A stretch of 64,000 nucleotides of DNA from Acanthosepion pharaonis (Eukaryota; Mollusca; Cephalopoda; Sepiida; Sepiidae), in the NCBI GenBank assembly GCA_903632075.3, contig CAHIKZ030005576.1, positions 653,001-717,000 of the forward strand. Direction: 5' to 3'. A program made the position numbers and the translations under genes. Below are positions 51,485 through 62,600 of the stretch, piece after piece (position 1 is the first letter of the stretch; the number at the start of each line of letters is the position of its first letter). The notes under the pieces were generated by a model that searched no databases, was not told where the DNA came from, and saw only the letters and a program-made list of their open reading frames with translations.

Positions 51485-51566
51485 TAAAGGGTGGTCCAGT
51501 AACTTGGACCGATTTCAAATGTGAATTAAGTTTAAAATCGGTCCAAGTTACAGGAACACTCTTTTT
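51485..51566. mobile_element. 82-bp hairpin, probable micro-MITE
   Basis: AAAGGGTGGTCCAGTAACTT plus GGACCGATTT pairs with AAATCGGTCCAAGTTACAGG plus AACACTCTTT at the right, leaving a loop of about 20 nt. It ends about 140 bp before the NUP35 first coding exon. The ends resemble the AGGGTG-type ends of the other MITEs here. Confidence 0.75.
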
Positions 51567-51705
51567 AAAAATGAAATTGATTACATACTATTTTTTTTTA
51601 CTTTTAATTGAATTTCAATTTTTGGTTGTATTTTCTAGTATTTGTTTTATCCCCCCAAAAAAAAAATAACATTTGCTATAATAATACAATTTCTCTCTTC
51701 TCAAG

Positions 51706-51808
51706 CAAAATGATGACCCCAGGTGCATCCACCCCTAATGTTCACACTCCTCCCAGTCAGTATTTACCTGGATATCTCTTGGGGGATGTTACACCACATG
51801 GCAGAACA
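51706..51808 (+). CDS. NUP35: NUP35 first coding exon
   Basis: The acceptor CTCTTCTCAAG ends at 51705 and the ATG follows after four bases; the next codon is also ATG. It encodes 33 residues including Q-Y-L-P-G-Y-L-L-G-D-V-T-P, then the donor ACA|GTAAGT. Confidence 0.9.
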
Positions 51809-52973
51809 GTAAGTATGATTAGAAAGAACAGAGTAGATTTTAATTTTTTTTAACCATATGAAAATACAGAAAATAGATCTTTTGTTGTCTTTTTTTTTTA
51901 AATAATGTTAGATACATCATTTTGTTTGAAAATTCAGGCAGCTTTCATGACCTGACTGATTATTTACATTCAGCAGAAAATCACATTGATGATTATATAG
52001 TATTTTAAATTTATTAGATTAGTAAAAATATTAATTTTTAAACGCTTTATAACAACCATGACTTAGGCATATATATGCATTTTCTTCTGTGTTTTAAGAA
52101 GGAACAGTTGGTTCGTTACGCAATCTTGAAGATTGCCTTACTCTTTTCAAAGCAGGTAGAGTAATGGATTGTGGTTCGTATTGAGGAATCTGAGAGCAGT
52201 TTGAATTCCACTTGAGTTCATTACATTCATTTACATGCAAATTCCCTTGGGAAAGCTATGAGTCTAAGACTTTGGATGGCAACCAGTCTAGGAGAAGGAA
52301 AACTCTGAATTCAAAACTGTATGTATCCTTGGTGAAGGACATATTATGCACCTAAGGAAAGGATCGTTCACATTGACTCAATGATCCAAACTACAGTCAA
52401 CAAAGAGCAGGGAAGGATCTACAACCTTAATCCCAAGAAAAATCAAATTCCTTTCAGTTACCTAGACTGGTTTGTCTTCAAAAACAGTGAAAACTTTGAA
52501 GATTATCAGCTGGTTAACTTTATGAACAAGTTAACTTAAATATTTTTGTCTTGCTAAAAATAAAAATGCTGTTTCATCCAAAAACATTAACTGTTTTATA
52601 TTTTTATTAAATCTAATTTTTTTCTTATACCCACTTAATGAATTTACTTTGTGTGTGTAATATATGTATGCGTGTACATATATAATGTACACACACACAG
52701 TGGAGTAATGGATAGTGGCTTGGATTGAATTATCGAAGAGCAGAGTTCCATTGCATTCACTAAAACCCTTGAGAGAAAGGTATGAATTCATACCCCCCTC
52801 CTCTCAGCTATGGATCAATAGCTTTGGGTGGCAACCAATCGAGGAGGTCAACTCTAAATTCAAAACCTGATGATCATCATTTGGGAACCTTGTGGTATGC
52901 TGTGTACCAGTTCTCTTCCAAAAGGTGTGGTTGGTTCTGGCACACGCTTTCACCACAATAATCAAATCAAAAG

Positions 52974-53034
<61 letters not shown>

Positions 53035-54090
53035 TATAACTTTTTTTTTTTTTTTTTTCTTAAATCCTGCAGCAAAGCCCTCTTCGCTGGTCATCTAGTC
53101 ATGTGCCACAGTCTCCTCTGACTGTGCCTCAAGGGGCCAAGGTTTCCCCTCCAAATATGGTAACTCCTCCTCCTCAAAGGTAAGTAAGATTTTTTTTTTT
53201 TTTTTTTTACTTGTCACTATGGATACAACAGAAAATGATTTAAGTTTTTAAAGATTTACATTCTGTTAATCACTCAGAACTTTTTCTTTGCGTTAAAAAA
53301 ATGTTCAGAATGAAAAATGTACTAAGTAACAGGAAAAGATTATCAAAATAGAGAAAAACTTGAAGTCGAATTTGCCAATTGTCAAATTTCTTAAAAAGAA
53401 AAAATTCTTTTCCTCAATTCTGTGGACATTTTGCCTTTAATCTTCAAAATGAAATCATAATCTAAAAAATATAATTGATACGCAATTTACTACTCATTAA
53501 TGTTTATAGAATGTTATGAAATTGTAAATTCACTTATAATGTTAGAATATTTCACTTGTTTTTGAACAAAACTTAGTACAATCTCTTAAGCTTTTTAAAG
53601 TAATTGCATCTTTTCTATTAAATAAAATATTCCATTAAGAAAAAGTAAAATTCTGGATTGCACATATAACATTTTTCTTATTTGCTATTAGGAGTGAAAT
53701 CCTTAGGAGCAAAGACCGCAGTGCAGCTCCCCCTGTTCAAAGCCTTTTTGAAGATCCTGGGTCTACATCCAAAATAGATACTTCTGCACGACAGGTATGC
53801 TGCTTTCATTTTTTTTTTCTCTCCCTATCTGTACCCACTCACAGGTGTATTATTGAGCCTGTGATACTATTTTTGCTATGCATGAATGAGTTTTCTGTAA
53901 ATTTCTTGAATTCCATGAAACCACTAAAAAATAAGCATGCAGTGATAAAAACATGCACCAAACATAATGAAACCTGTGTATTTATCATTCTTTTTTTTAC
54001 CTTGAATACAATGTTTTTGTATATTTTATGGAATGAGAAAAGCTTTAAGTAAAATACTACAACATTAATGATAAACTGAAGTTTCCAGTG

Positions 54091-54134
<44 letters not shown>

Positions 54135-55164
54135 TAAATAAATAAAAGCAGTATTTGGGTTTGGGAGAGGCCTTAATCCATTTACAGCAGAAAATTCAAT
54201 TTCTTATTCTCATTCTTGTACATAAGATTTTTTGTGGGGGACATCTAGAGTAGCCTTTAGATTTGTTTACTAAATAGGACACAAATTAGTGTTTTTGTTA
54301 GGGGGTTAAAAATTTTCTGTCCAAGCCTATTTCATGAATTCTGATTAAAACATCAAATTTTCTTAGCAAAGAACTATTTCAGCATCCCCTTCATTCAAGA
54401 TACTAACACATTGAAATTCAAATGTTAATTCTCTCAGTGGGATGATAATTAAAATTATCCTAGTCTTGTGCTTAAACTGTTGGGAATTAAACTAGAAATA
54501 ACCAAATTTTTCTTTTCCTTGCTACCAATTTATACAGCAGAGAAAAAATTCTTGTGAGATTACAAATAGTTAATATAATCATTTGATAATATTTGAAGAA
54601 ATTGTATAACATAAGCTGGCTTGCAGCTATATCATGTTGAAACACTAGTTCTGGTATTATAACTGAAGTTAAGCAATGATGAACCTGGTAAGTACCTAGA
54701 TGGGTGATCACTTGGGAATAGCAGGTGTAATGGATAATGGCTTGGAATTGTTAATTGGAGAGCCAAGTTCCGATTCCAGTTGGGTTTGTTATGTTCACTT
54801 ATGTGCAAATGGGAAAGTTATGAATCTCTTTCCTCAGCTATGGGTTAAATAAGACTTGTATCACTAAATCATTAAAAATTCTTACAATCAATAACATAAG
54901 CTATAGATGCTGAGGTTCAAATCTTTTTATAGCATTTTATTTTTACATCATTTAAGTTTACTAAGCAAGTCTCAGCTTTGAAATTTTCTCTTAAGAACTT
55001 AGAATTATATGGTCATTGCATTTTTTTCAATATCTTGAAAAATTTTGATATTGTTTTTTTGCCAGTTTTAAAACCTGATTTAAGTGAACAGAATTGGGCC
55101 ACATTCTTTCTAATCTTCTAAATATTCAAGAATTGAATTTTGTCTGTTAACTAAACATGATTGA

Positions 55165-55221
<57 letters not shown>

Positions 55222-55401
55222 AAAGAACAGTAAGATATATAATCCGGTGTTCTTATAGATATTTTTATTTTTACAAAATAGTGCTCAATGTAAATTTACA
55301 GAGCATTAATATTATAAATTGATTTAAAATGTTTTTGTTTTTTTAGTTTCCATTTTTGAAACATGGTTAGAACTGTGTAGCAGAAAAAACATTTTAAATC
55401 A

Positions 55402-55461
<60 letters not shown>

Positions 55462-58208
55462 GCCCCACAAGAAAAAAAAAAAAAAAATAGGAATTTTGGT
55501 ACAGTTTAATTGTAATTTTTGTTTGTTATTTGAAATAAAAGTAAAGGATAAAAATTTAGTAGTTTAAAACAGAAATGTGTTGCCAATCAAATTAAAGAAC
55601 TCTGGAAAAATGTCTTGGCATTTTTTTCAGTCCCCAAGTTGGATGCTCTTTCTGGAAAACAATCACCTTGTGTTGAAAATTTTAATAACTCTGGCACCCT
55701 GGAACAACAAATGGTTAAAAAGTTTTAGTTCATCATTCATACAGTAAATCTTTTTTTTTTCTTTTTTTTTTAGACTCCATTTTCCTCCTTTTCTCAGCAA
55801 CATCCAACTTCAGTTTCAAGAAGCACTCCTGATACAGAAATGATGCAGTTAGGTGAGTAGCTGCTGGACAACATAATCCTCTTTCACACTGAAAATGTCT
55901 GCACAAGCAATACTTGATTCTTCAAATGTAGACCTGCTTGTGTTTTTATGTTAAAATAAAAACCAAATTCACATTGTAGGCAAAATGTGATGTTTGTAAA
56001 TCAATCTATTTTTCTGAATGATTTTAACTCTGAAATGACAAACTTGAAATTAATTCCATTAGCTTGTAACTAATTACTGTTTGCCGTGAATGTTTTCTCA
56101 ATTCCAGAATATTCATTAGGAATCTTCTTTATATGAAACTGAGTTTTACAATTTTAAACTTGATTGGTGCAATCTGGTTATTTATTAATCAAATTCAGTT
56201 AAAAATATATACTCTTAAATTATCACATCTCAAAGCTTTACCAATTTTGTGTATAAAAAATTTAAAAATAATTAACTAGAGAAATTCAAGTTTATAAGTT
56301 TATAGCCAGATAACAAAGTTGATGTTAGTAGAAAAATTTATTTTTTCTTTTTACTTAAATGCTATATTTGCTTTTCTTACCACTTCTAATTCTTTGCAAA
56401 ATTGAAATCTCACCTTCTCCAATCCTTTGTATTCTGGTCTCAATGCTAACTGTGTATATTTATTTCACGGCATGTGATGGCATTAAAAAAGTTAAAACTA
56501 ATTCCTAATTTATTTTAGGAAGCCCTCCTCATACATCTTGCAATGTCAGTCAGCTGAACACTTCTGCTGCAGCTAATCAAAGTTTCCAACACTTATCTAA
56601 AATAGCAACATCTCCTACACAACGGGATCCTTTCTATACTCAGGGGTAAGTCATTTGTTTGCCTCCTTCAAAAGAAAGTCAAACTAAATCTTCATTTAGT
56701 AGTAGTAGTCATAGTAGCAGCAGCTGCATAGTTAACATTTACTTCCATTATTATTGTTAAATTTAAGAGAGAAAAAAAAAAAAACTAGAACAATAAACAA
56801 TCTCTATAACCTTTCAAGTATACAATCATTACACTGCTATGATAATTGCCAAAGAACTTGTATGTGTGCTACACTTTTTTTTTTTCTTTTTTTAACAAAG
56901 CATTAAACTTTTTTCTTTCTTTGTTTATACATACAGGGAATCTCTCTTAATAGATGACCAGCTTGATGAGACTTGGGTCACTGTGTTTGGGTGAGTTTTT
57001 TTTTTTTTTCTTCTCTCCAGCTGATCTGAAGGACTTGATATGTACATATGTTCATTACATTGAAATATATATATTTGAAAACCTGAAATTAACTGTTTTT
57101 AAGGTTTATGTAATGTTAGGACTTAATTTTTTAAATTATTAAAATAATTAACATACTTGGCTAATCTTTCAGGGGAGAGAGAAAGAAACACTAATTTTTA
57201 GCCTCTACATTCCTGTAATGTCTGAGTTGGCATTCTTGCAATATAAAGCGATACTGTGTTTCCATATTCATTTTATCATGATACTTTTATAGAAAAGGAA
57301 TTACTATAATTGTCAAATCACCAATCATTTGTCCCCACCTAAAAATTTCATTGAAGACAGTGATTAGGTTTTTTTTCTTAAGGTATTAAAAATGATAATA
57401 TCTTGTCGATGCAGAATTGGTAAAATTTAAAGACAGTTTCTTATTTTCCTGAATATTCAAGTTTTTCCTAATTAGGAATGTTTCAGCATTACACTATTTC
57501 AGTTTTTCATTTTTCAGGAATGGAAATTACTAAAATTTTCCTCTGAAGTAATTCATTTTCTGTTTCTAATAAGCCTCTGAATTTTGTGGTCTTTTTAAAC
57601 CATTAAACTACCTGTAAAATTATCTTTGTGTTGTTTTATCTGTTACTAGTACAGAATGTAGCAGAAATACCTCCCACATAATGGGAAGACATTAGTGGCA
57701 ATGGTGTCTTCATCGAACTAATGTTTTGCCATTATGTGGGAAGTATTTCTGTCCCACCCTGTATTATAAGCTTAAAACAAAACTAGGTTTTACATAAAGT
57801 ATTAACACCTATAAATGCCACAATGTGATGCTTGAGTTGTTCAATTTTGCTGCATTAAACAAAGGTCTGAATTATTATCTATGTTTGTTTTTCTTCTCAG
57901 GTTTACATCAGCCGCTGCCTCTTACATACTTGACCAGTTCTCTCAATATGGAAACATCCTCCAACATGTGGTTAGTTGTTGTGCTAGTGTCTCTTTCCAA
58001 ATCATTGACCTTGGAAACCTACAACAATGTTCTATTTGTTAAATGATCATTATTAAAAAAAAAAAAATGTGAATTTTATCAAAACATCCATTTACATTCT
58101 TCTAATGTTATCTCAGGTGCTTACAGGAATATCACTTGATATATAGACCATACCCTCCAAAACTAAAAAAAAAAAAAACTTAAAAAAATTTTTTTTAAAG
58201 AGGTGATA

Positions 58209-58243
<35 letters not shown>

Positions 58244-61200
58244 TCACGGGATGAAGGTAGTTATTTTTTTATTAAAAAAAAAAAAAAAAAGGGGCAATTT
58301 TAAATTGTTTGAATCTAGTCCCACTTTTTTTTTTTAAACTAATAAAGTTTGTCATAATTTTGGGGGTAAAACTATTATTATATACCTTTTTTTTCTATTT
58401 GGTATGTATTTCATTTCATTTGTTCATTTCTGGCAATGAATGCAATCCACATAAAGGTAAGGTTTGGGAGGGATTGAAATCAAGTGTAGCTGATCATATA
58501 TGGCAGTGATGATGGGGAGGAGTTGTCATCAACCGCCATTAAATGAAATCAAGATAGAACATCAAAAGATAAGACTACTGAAAGAATCAGTGAACATGTT
58601 AGGTTATGACAACCTGCTCAGCATAGAAAATTGGGAACCTCTGAGCAAGAAAGAACAATACAAAAATATCACCACCCGAGTATAAAGCTTAGGGTTATGG
58701 CACCAAAATTATACTACTGGATTGTTCAAGATTGCCTAACTGATTAAAGCATTGGTTAAAACCTATTTGGTCCACCTGGCATTTGTGAGTTCAATCCCAG
58801 AGCTAGATAATTTAGAAAGTTTGTTCAGTAGAAGAAATGGACAAGTAACACAAAGGCAAGTAAACTCGAGGGAATTTGAGATATAAGATTTTCCTTAAGT
58901 ATGGAAAAATAAATAAGTACACTTTACTCAAGTGACTTGAATGAAAAGTTTATTTTAAAAAATTTCAAGTTGTTATTGAGTATGATAGATTCTTGATGGA
59001 GGCTGAAAGGAACAAAAATATCAAGATGTACATGCTGCTGCTTCAAATATAAAAGCATAAAAATAACTTTTTTTTTTTTAATAGCTTTTAATAACTGAAT
59101 TTATATTTTTTGTCTTAACAGATATCCCCTGAAGGGAACTGGATGCATATTCATTACCAGTCAAAATTGCAAGCTAAAAAGGCTCTGAGCAAAAATGGGA
59201 AAGTATTTGGGGACAGCATTATGTTAGGTGTAACACCCTGTATAGACAAGGTGAGTAATATAATCATATATTAAAGCTGATGTATCTTATGTACACACAC
59301 TCGCTCTCTTGCACACTATTGTTTGAGGTTTTTTTATGTGTAAATACTATTTTCTTGTATATAATAATGACCTTGTGTTTCTGATGCTAAAAACTAAGTT
59401 ACATGCTTGAGTTTATTACAACACCATAGTACAGCCTTCCTTATGTAAATTCTTCTGGAAAGTTGTACCATATTATCCATTAAATCTCAATGTCATGTCC
59501 TCATAAATTAGATTTTGTGACTTTAAAATTACAAGTACCAGTGTACACTTTATATAGCAATATAATTATGTCGGGGTTTATGTATCTATTTTGTATTTTT
59601 ATTTTTCTCAAAATTATTTGAGGTTTTCAAACTGGATACTTTGTGTCAAAAAACTGAGGAATATGAAATGACCATCTCACAGCATGGGAATTATTGCCCT
59701 ATTCTTTTCAAGAGGAAAAAAAACAAAATATTTCCAGAAATGTTTACTTGTATATAATAAAATCTTTTCTCAAATATAGGAAATTCTGATAATTTTATGT
59801 AAATGCAATTTATATTTCTGAGATGAGGTATTATGTACACTATTTACATTATTCAGACTATTGTCCTCATCTTTGTCACCATATTTATTACAACATTTCG
59901 GCTGTTGTACGCTCCAGCCTTCTTCAGGTGGTTGGAATGTTGAACTGAACCCTTTATTTCGCTCACTGGGGTAGACTGTTCTAGTTCCACATGTCCTGTT
60001 TAATGGATGTCAGTTATAGTTATCTCCTGTTAATTCCCCTCTCCAAGTTCTCCACTGCCTTAACCGGGTATTGAACTCACACTCTTTGGGTCCTGTAACT
60101 GGATCTAACCAATGCCTTTTATCCACTGTGCCATGTGTCCTTGAAGAAGGCTGGAGTGTACAACGGCCAAAACGTAATAAATATGGCGACAAAGATGAGG
60201 ACAATAGTCCAAATAATGTAAATAGTGCAATTTATTTATTTTAATGAGATGAGTAAAAAAAAAAAAAAAACAGATAATTACAGTAACAAGATGAAAGATT
60301 CAGTACAAAACTTCCTTTCTCTTTTCCACAATCTCTATTGTATTGCAGACTGTCATGGAAGCCAATAAGGAAAATGCTAACACCAGCCACATCCTGGCTG
60401 ATTCAAGGAATTTGTTTCACTCTACTCCAATTTTATCAAAAACACTTCCCCATTCTCTAATAAGGCATACTCCAGGCACCCCAATTGGCAGTGCAAGCGT
60501 TAAAACTATGGCCACTCCCAGAAATTTACAAAAGAAAACTTTGAATGAGAATGAGGTAAGTCTTTTATTTAGATTTTTTTTATTTAAAAACAAAAAAAAA
60601 ACACACTTTAAATTTAATTTTTTACAACCAAATTAGAGATTGGGAATATTGCTATTATTTTTCCCTCTACAAGATTTCAACTATAGTAAATGAAACTCTT
60701 TATTTTTGTTTTGAGTTTTACTTACTGAATATATGATTAAACTTTATGCATTTCAGTTTTAGACTTCTGTTACTCTTTTGAGAATGTATTGTTAAGACAA
60801 CAGTTTATGAAGAGTTATTCAAGAGACAAAACAGGCTTTTGGTTATATTGACATTTTAATTCAAAGCAATATAATCTAATTTTGAAATTGAAGTGGAAAG
60901 ATTATATTGAATCTATTGTTAGGACTGATGCTAGGGAACCAGGTTCACTGTTTCAGGCTAGACAATTTTTCTCACCAGAATCAATCTTGCACAATTATGT
61001 TAGCCATTTGTCAATATTACTGTCACATCTGGTCTGAAGATACTTGATAAAAATCCAAAGAAGAATCTGTTATCAGTCCTGATCCAGCATTTCAACTTCA
61101 GTCACTTTCCTACCACTGTAACATAGCTTGACTGTGCCTTTTCATAATTGTTCTGATGAGCTTTCCTCTTTGGTACCTTGACTTTAAAAATGTAAGCACA

Positions 61201-62600
61201 GTACTAGATTGGCAACTAGGTCTCACTGTGTTGTATTTGAAATGGCTAGACGTAAATTTAAGTTCTATGCGGAAAGTTTCTTCTCACGCATCTCACCTGT
61301 AGAAGTCTTCGGATTTCTTGCTTTATAGTCAAGATTGTTTTTCAAAATTTTAAATGCATGTTGGTCATTATCTTCCATCATCTTCATATTTCATACTCAG
61401 TAACCCCCTTGTGTTCTAGTGGCTTTATTGCCTTGCTTGAGGTGAAACAGTTAAAAAAATTTTAATCAATGAGTTTTGTGACTCAGCTTTTACTTCCCAT
61501 TATATTGTTGTTCTTGCTTGTCAAAAGTCTGGGTCATAAGGTTCTTTTTCAATTATTTATTAGGCAATCATTTGATTTTACTTGTAGTACAAAATTGTAG
61601 TGAATATGAAATAACTCCTTTACCCACTCCCTTCAAATTTGGGTGAGCTGAGGAAAAAGATGGAAAGAAATTCACTAGCCTGTGAAATTTTGGACTATTG
61701 AAAACCTTGTTTTCACAGGAATTAGCCATAATGCCTAGAAAAAGAAAAGAAAATAGGGAGCCTCTGCAAAACCCTTTTTGATATAAAATAAGGAAAAAAA
61801 TTAAATCATCAGAAAAGTCTGAATTCATGTGAAGCTTCATTTCTGTTCACGCTAATTATATTATTGGCCTTAATGAAGCACTTGCTACTTCAAAGATCTT
61901 TTTCAACAATCTAAGAAAGTTAAGTATTTCAAACTCTCTCCATCAACTTTTGAATGTATGCAACCATATAACCCTTTTGTGAATGATGAACTTTTAAAAC
62001 ATTTTTGAATATTATTTTGTCAGATGATTTAATCTGTTGAATGAACATTTTCTCTTCATGATAATTAATTGAAATTATGGATTTTAAAATTTCCGATTTC
62101 TTTTCCTGAAACAAGGAGCTGACACAACTTTAACCTTGTAAATTCATAAATAAATTCCTTATCTTGTTTTGTTAAAAATAACCCATGTGTTTCCTTGTCG
62201 TTGTCTGCCTCCATTAATCTTCTTGGCATGTGTATATCAACTGTTTATTTCATCCCCAAAGTCCTATACCACTATAAAATCAATCACACCTGTATATTGA
62301 CATTCTTAATTGTATTATAATAATTTTACACAAAATCAAGATTATTACGAAAAAAAAAAATTTTTTTTAGTGTTCCAACCAATGCTTGTCTTTCATAAGA
62401 AAACTAAGATTTAAACAAGTTTCTTTCTCACTTAAATGAACATTTTTAGCAATGTCACCAAATCAGTTTTTTTTTTTTTTTTTTTTTTTTTTTTCTGATC
62501 CTTGAATTTTATATCATTTCAGGTTTTCCAGACTGCTAGAATTCCACAAAAAAGCAATGATTTCTTTTCTAAGGCCATGGAATATGTATTTGGCTGGTGA
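51710..62600 (+). CDS. NUP35: Nucleoporin NUP35/Nup53, split gene (10 coding exons)
   Basis: Coding segments are 51710-51808, 53073-53179, 53692-53794, 55774-55852, 56519-56645, 56937-56990, 57901-57970, 59122-59250, 60349-60555 and 62523-62600. They total 1053 nt, 350 aa plus TGA; human NUP35 is 326 aa. All phases close and all introns are GT..AG. The N-terminal third is Pro/Ser/Thr-rich with the Y-L-P-G-Y-L-L-G-D segment seen in the family. D-P-F-Y-T-Q-G leads into the MPPN-type RRM (about 183-256: W-V-T-V-F-G-F, then N-W-M-H-I-x-Y-Q-S-K-L-Q-A). The C-terminus S-K-A-M-E-Y-V-F-G-W is the conserved amphipathic helix that contacts the nuclear membrane. Known family role: scaffold of the nuclear pore's inner ring, dimerising through the RRM. 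Introns contain SINEs, MITEs and LINE fragments. Confidence 0.95.
52148..52335 (+). repeat. tRNA-derived SINE, family A
   Basis: GGTAGAGTAATGGATTGTGG (A box region), TTTGAATTCCACTTG, ACATGCAAATTCCCTTGGGAAAGCTATGA and GGCAACCAGTCTAGGAG are present. It lies in a NUP35 intron. Confidence 0.65.
52697..52885 (+). repeat. tRNA-derived SINE, family A
   Basis: GTGGAGTAATGGATAGTGGC, then CCTTGAGAGAAAGGTATGAATTC, CTCAGCTATGG and GGCAACCAATCGAGGAGG are present. It is 380 bp downstream of the previous copy, same orientation. Confidence 0.65.
52978..53058 (+). repeat. (TC)n-(TA)n-(T)n compound microsatellite at a splice acceptor
   Basis: About 20 TC units, then 8 TA units, then 18 T, ending 14 nt before a NUP35 acceptor AG. 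It supplies the polypyrimidine tract of that acceptor. Confidence 0.9.
53073..53179 (+). CDS. NUP35: NUP35 coding exon 2
   Basis: The acceptor is AAATCCTGCAG and the donor AAAG|GTAAGT. It encodes a Pro/Ser-rich segment starting QSPLRWSSS. The upstream polypyrimidine tract is built from TC, TA and T microsatellites. Confidence 0.88.
53692..53794 (+). CDS. NUP35: NUP35 coding exon 3
   Basis: The acceptor is TTTGCTATTAG and the donor ACAG|GTATGC. It encodes R-S-K-D-R-S-A-A-P-P-V-Q-S-L-F-E-D, matching the human K-D-K-S-G-A-P-P-V-R-S-I-Y-D-D segment. Confidence 0.9.
54093..54123. repeat. (TA)n microsatellite with TAAA run
   Basis: TA run followed by six TAAA-type units to about 54147. Confidence 0.9.
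54722..54865 (+). repeat. tRNA-derived SINE, family A
   Basis: GTAATGGATAATGGCTTGGA (A box region), GAGCCAAGTTCCGATTCCAG (B box), CACTTATGTGCAAATG and CTCAGCTATGGGTTAAATAAG are present. Confidence 0.7.
55170..55217. repeat. (TA)n microsatellite
   Basis: Uninterrupted TA run in a NUP35 intron; a second one is 190 bp away. Confidence 0.95.
55410..55456. repeat. (TA)n microsatellite
   Basis: Uninterrupted TA run that directly abuts the AGGGTGCC end of the next element. Confidence 0.95.
55457..55702. mobile_element. Possible short MITE
   Basis: The left end AGGGTGCCCCAC and right end GGCACCCTG are short inverted repeats 246 bp apart. They lie next to a TA run, as with other AGGGTG-type elements here. 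The match is only about 8 bp. Confidence 0.35.
55774..55852 (+). CDS. NUP35: NUP35 coding exon 4
   Basis: The acceptor follows a nearly pure T tract (TTTTTTTTTTAG) and the donor is TTAG|GTGAGT. It encodes a Ser/Thr/Pro-rich segment of 26 residues. Confidence 0.82.
56519..56645 (+). CDS. NUP35: NUP35 coding exon 5
   Basis: The acceptor is AATTTATTTTAG and the donor CAGGG|GTAAGT. The exon ends with the hallmark D-P-F-Y-T-Q-G. Confidence 0.92.
56937..56990 (+). CDS. NUP35: NUP35 coding exon 6 (start of RRM)
   Basis: This 54-nt exon lies between TTATACATACAG and TTTGG|GTGAGT. It encodes L-D-E-T-W-V-T-V-F-G, the first strand of the MPPN/RRM domain. Confidence 0.92.
57652..57761. mobile_element. 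Hairpin MITE, copy 2, TA-flanked
   Basis: This 110-bp near-palindrome has CAGAATGTAGCAGAAATACC at its left end and CAGGGTGGGACAGAAATACT (reverse complement) at its right end. TA flanks both sides (57650-57651, 57762-57763). It is the same family as 36062-36158 and lies in a NUP35 intron. Confidence 0.85.
57901..57970 (+). CDS. NUP35: NUP35 coding exon 7 (RRM)
   Basis: The acceptor is TTTTTCTTCTCAG and the donor GTG|GTTAGT. It encodes F-T-S-A-A-A-S-Y-I-L-D-Q-F-S-Q-Y-G-N-I-L, the first RRM helix and second strand. Confidence 0.93.
58210..58240. repeat. (CA)n microsatellite
   Basis: Uninterrupted CA run. Confidence 0.95.
58470..58685 (+). mobile_element. Retroelement C-terminal fragment, sister of 20.2 kb
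   Basis: It encodes K-S-S-V-A-D-H-I-W, then K-I-R-L-L-K-E-S-V-N-M-L-G-Y-D-N-L-L-S and E-N-W-E-P-L, the same order as in the 20210-20475 fragment, with frame breaks. Confidence 0.45.
58720..58880 (+). repeat. SINE family B head
   Basis: GCATTGGTTAAAACCTATTTGG and the B box GTGAGTTCAATCCC are followed by a diverged body. The tail is absent. Confidence 0.5.
59122..59250 (+). CDS. NUP35: NUP35 coding exon 8 (RRM)
   Basis: This 43-codon exon lies between TGTCTTAACAG and AAG|GTGAGT. It encodes G-N-W-M-H-I-H-Y-Q-S-K-L-Q-A-K-K-A-L-S-K and ends with P-C-I-D-K, almost identical in spacing to human NUP35. Confidence 0.95.
59820..60232. repeat. Composite SINE family B with tails inverted at both ends
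   Basis: On the minus strand the body runs from a head at about 60140 (GGCACAGTGGATAAAAGGCATTGG; B box GTGAGTTCAATACCC) to a tail ending near 59825. The right side (about 60133-60232) carries a second tail in plus orientation. The two tails form an inverted repeat of about 100 bp around the head and body. Confidence 0.7.
60349..60555 (+). CDS. NUP35: NUP35 coding exon 9
   Basis: The acceptor is CTATTGTATTGCAG and the donor GAG|GTAAGT; 69 codons in phase 0. It encodes the variable linker after the RRM, with H-T-P-G-T-P-I-G-S and a T-P-R motif as in human. Confidence 0.92.
60890..61460 (+). mobile_element. LINE (jockey-like) C-terminal fragment
   Basis: K-W-K-D-Y-I-E-S-I, then P-D-P-A-F-Q-L-Q-S-L-S-Y-H, and the 3' text TCTAGTGGCTTTATTGCCTTGCTTG shared with 3.9 and 37.25 kb. 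It lies in the last NUP35 intron. Confidence 0.6.
62523..62600 (+). CDS. NUP35: NUP35 terminal coding exon
   Basis: The acceptor TATCATTTCAG follows a long T run. It encodes 25 residues ending F-F-S-K-A-M-E-Y-V-F-G-W and TGA, the conserved membrane-binding C-terminus. Confidence 0.95.
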   Translation, partial: VFQTARIPQKSNDFFSKAMEYVFGW

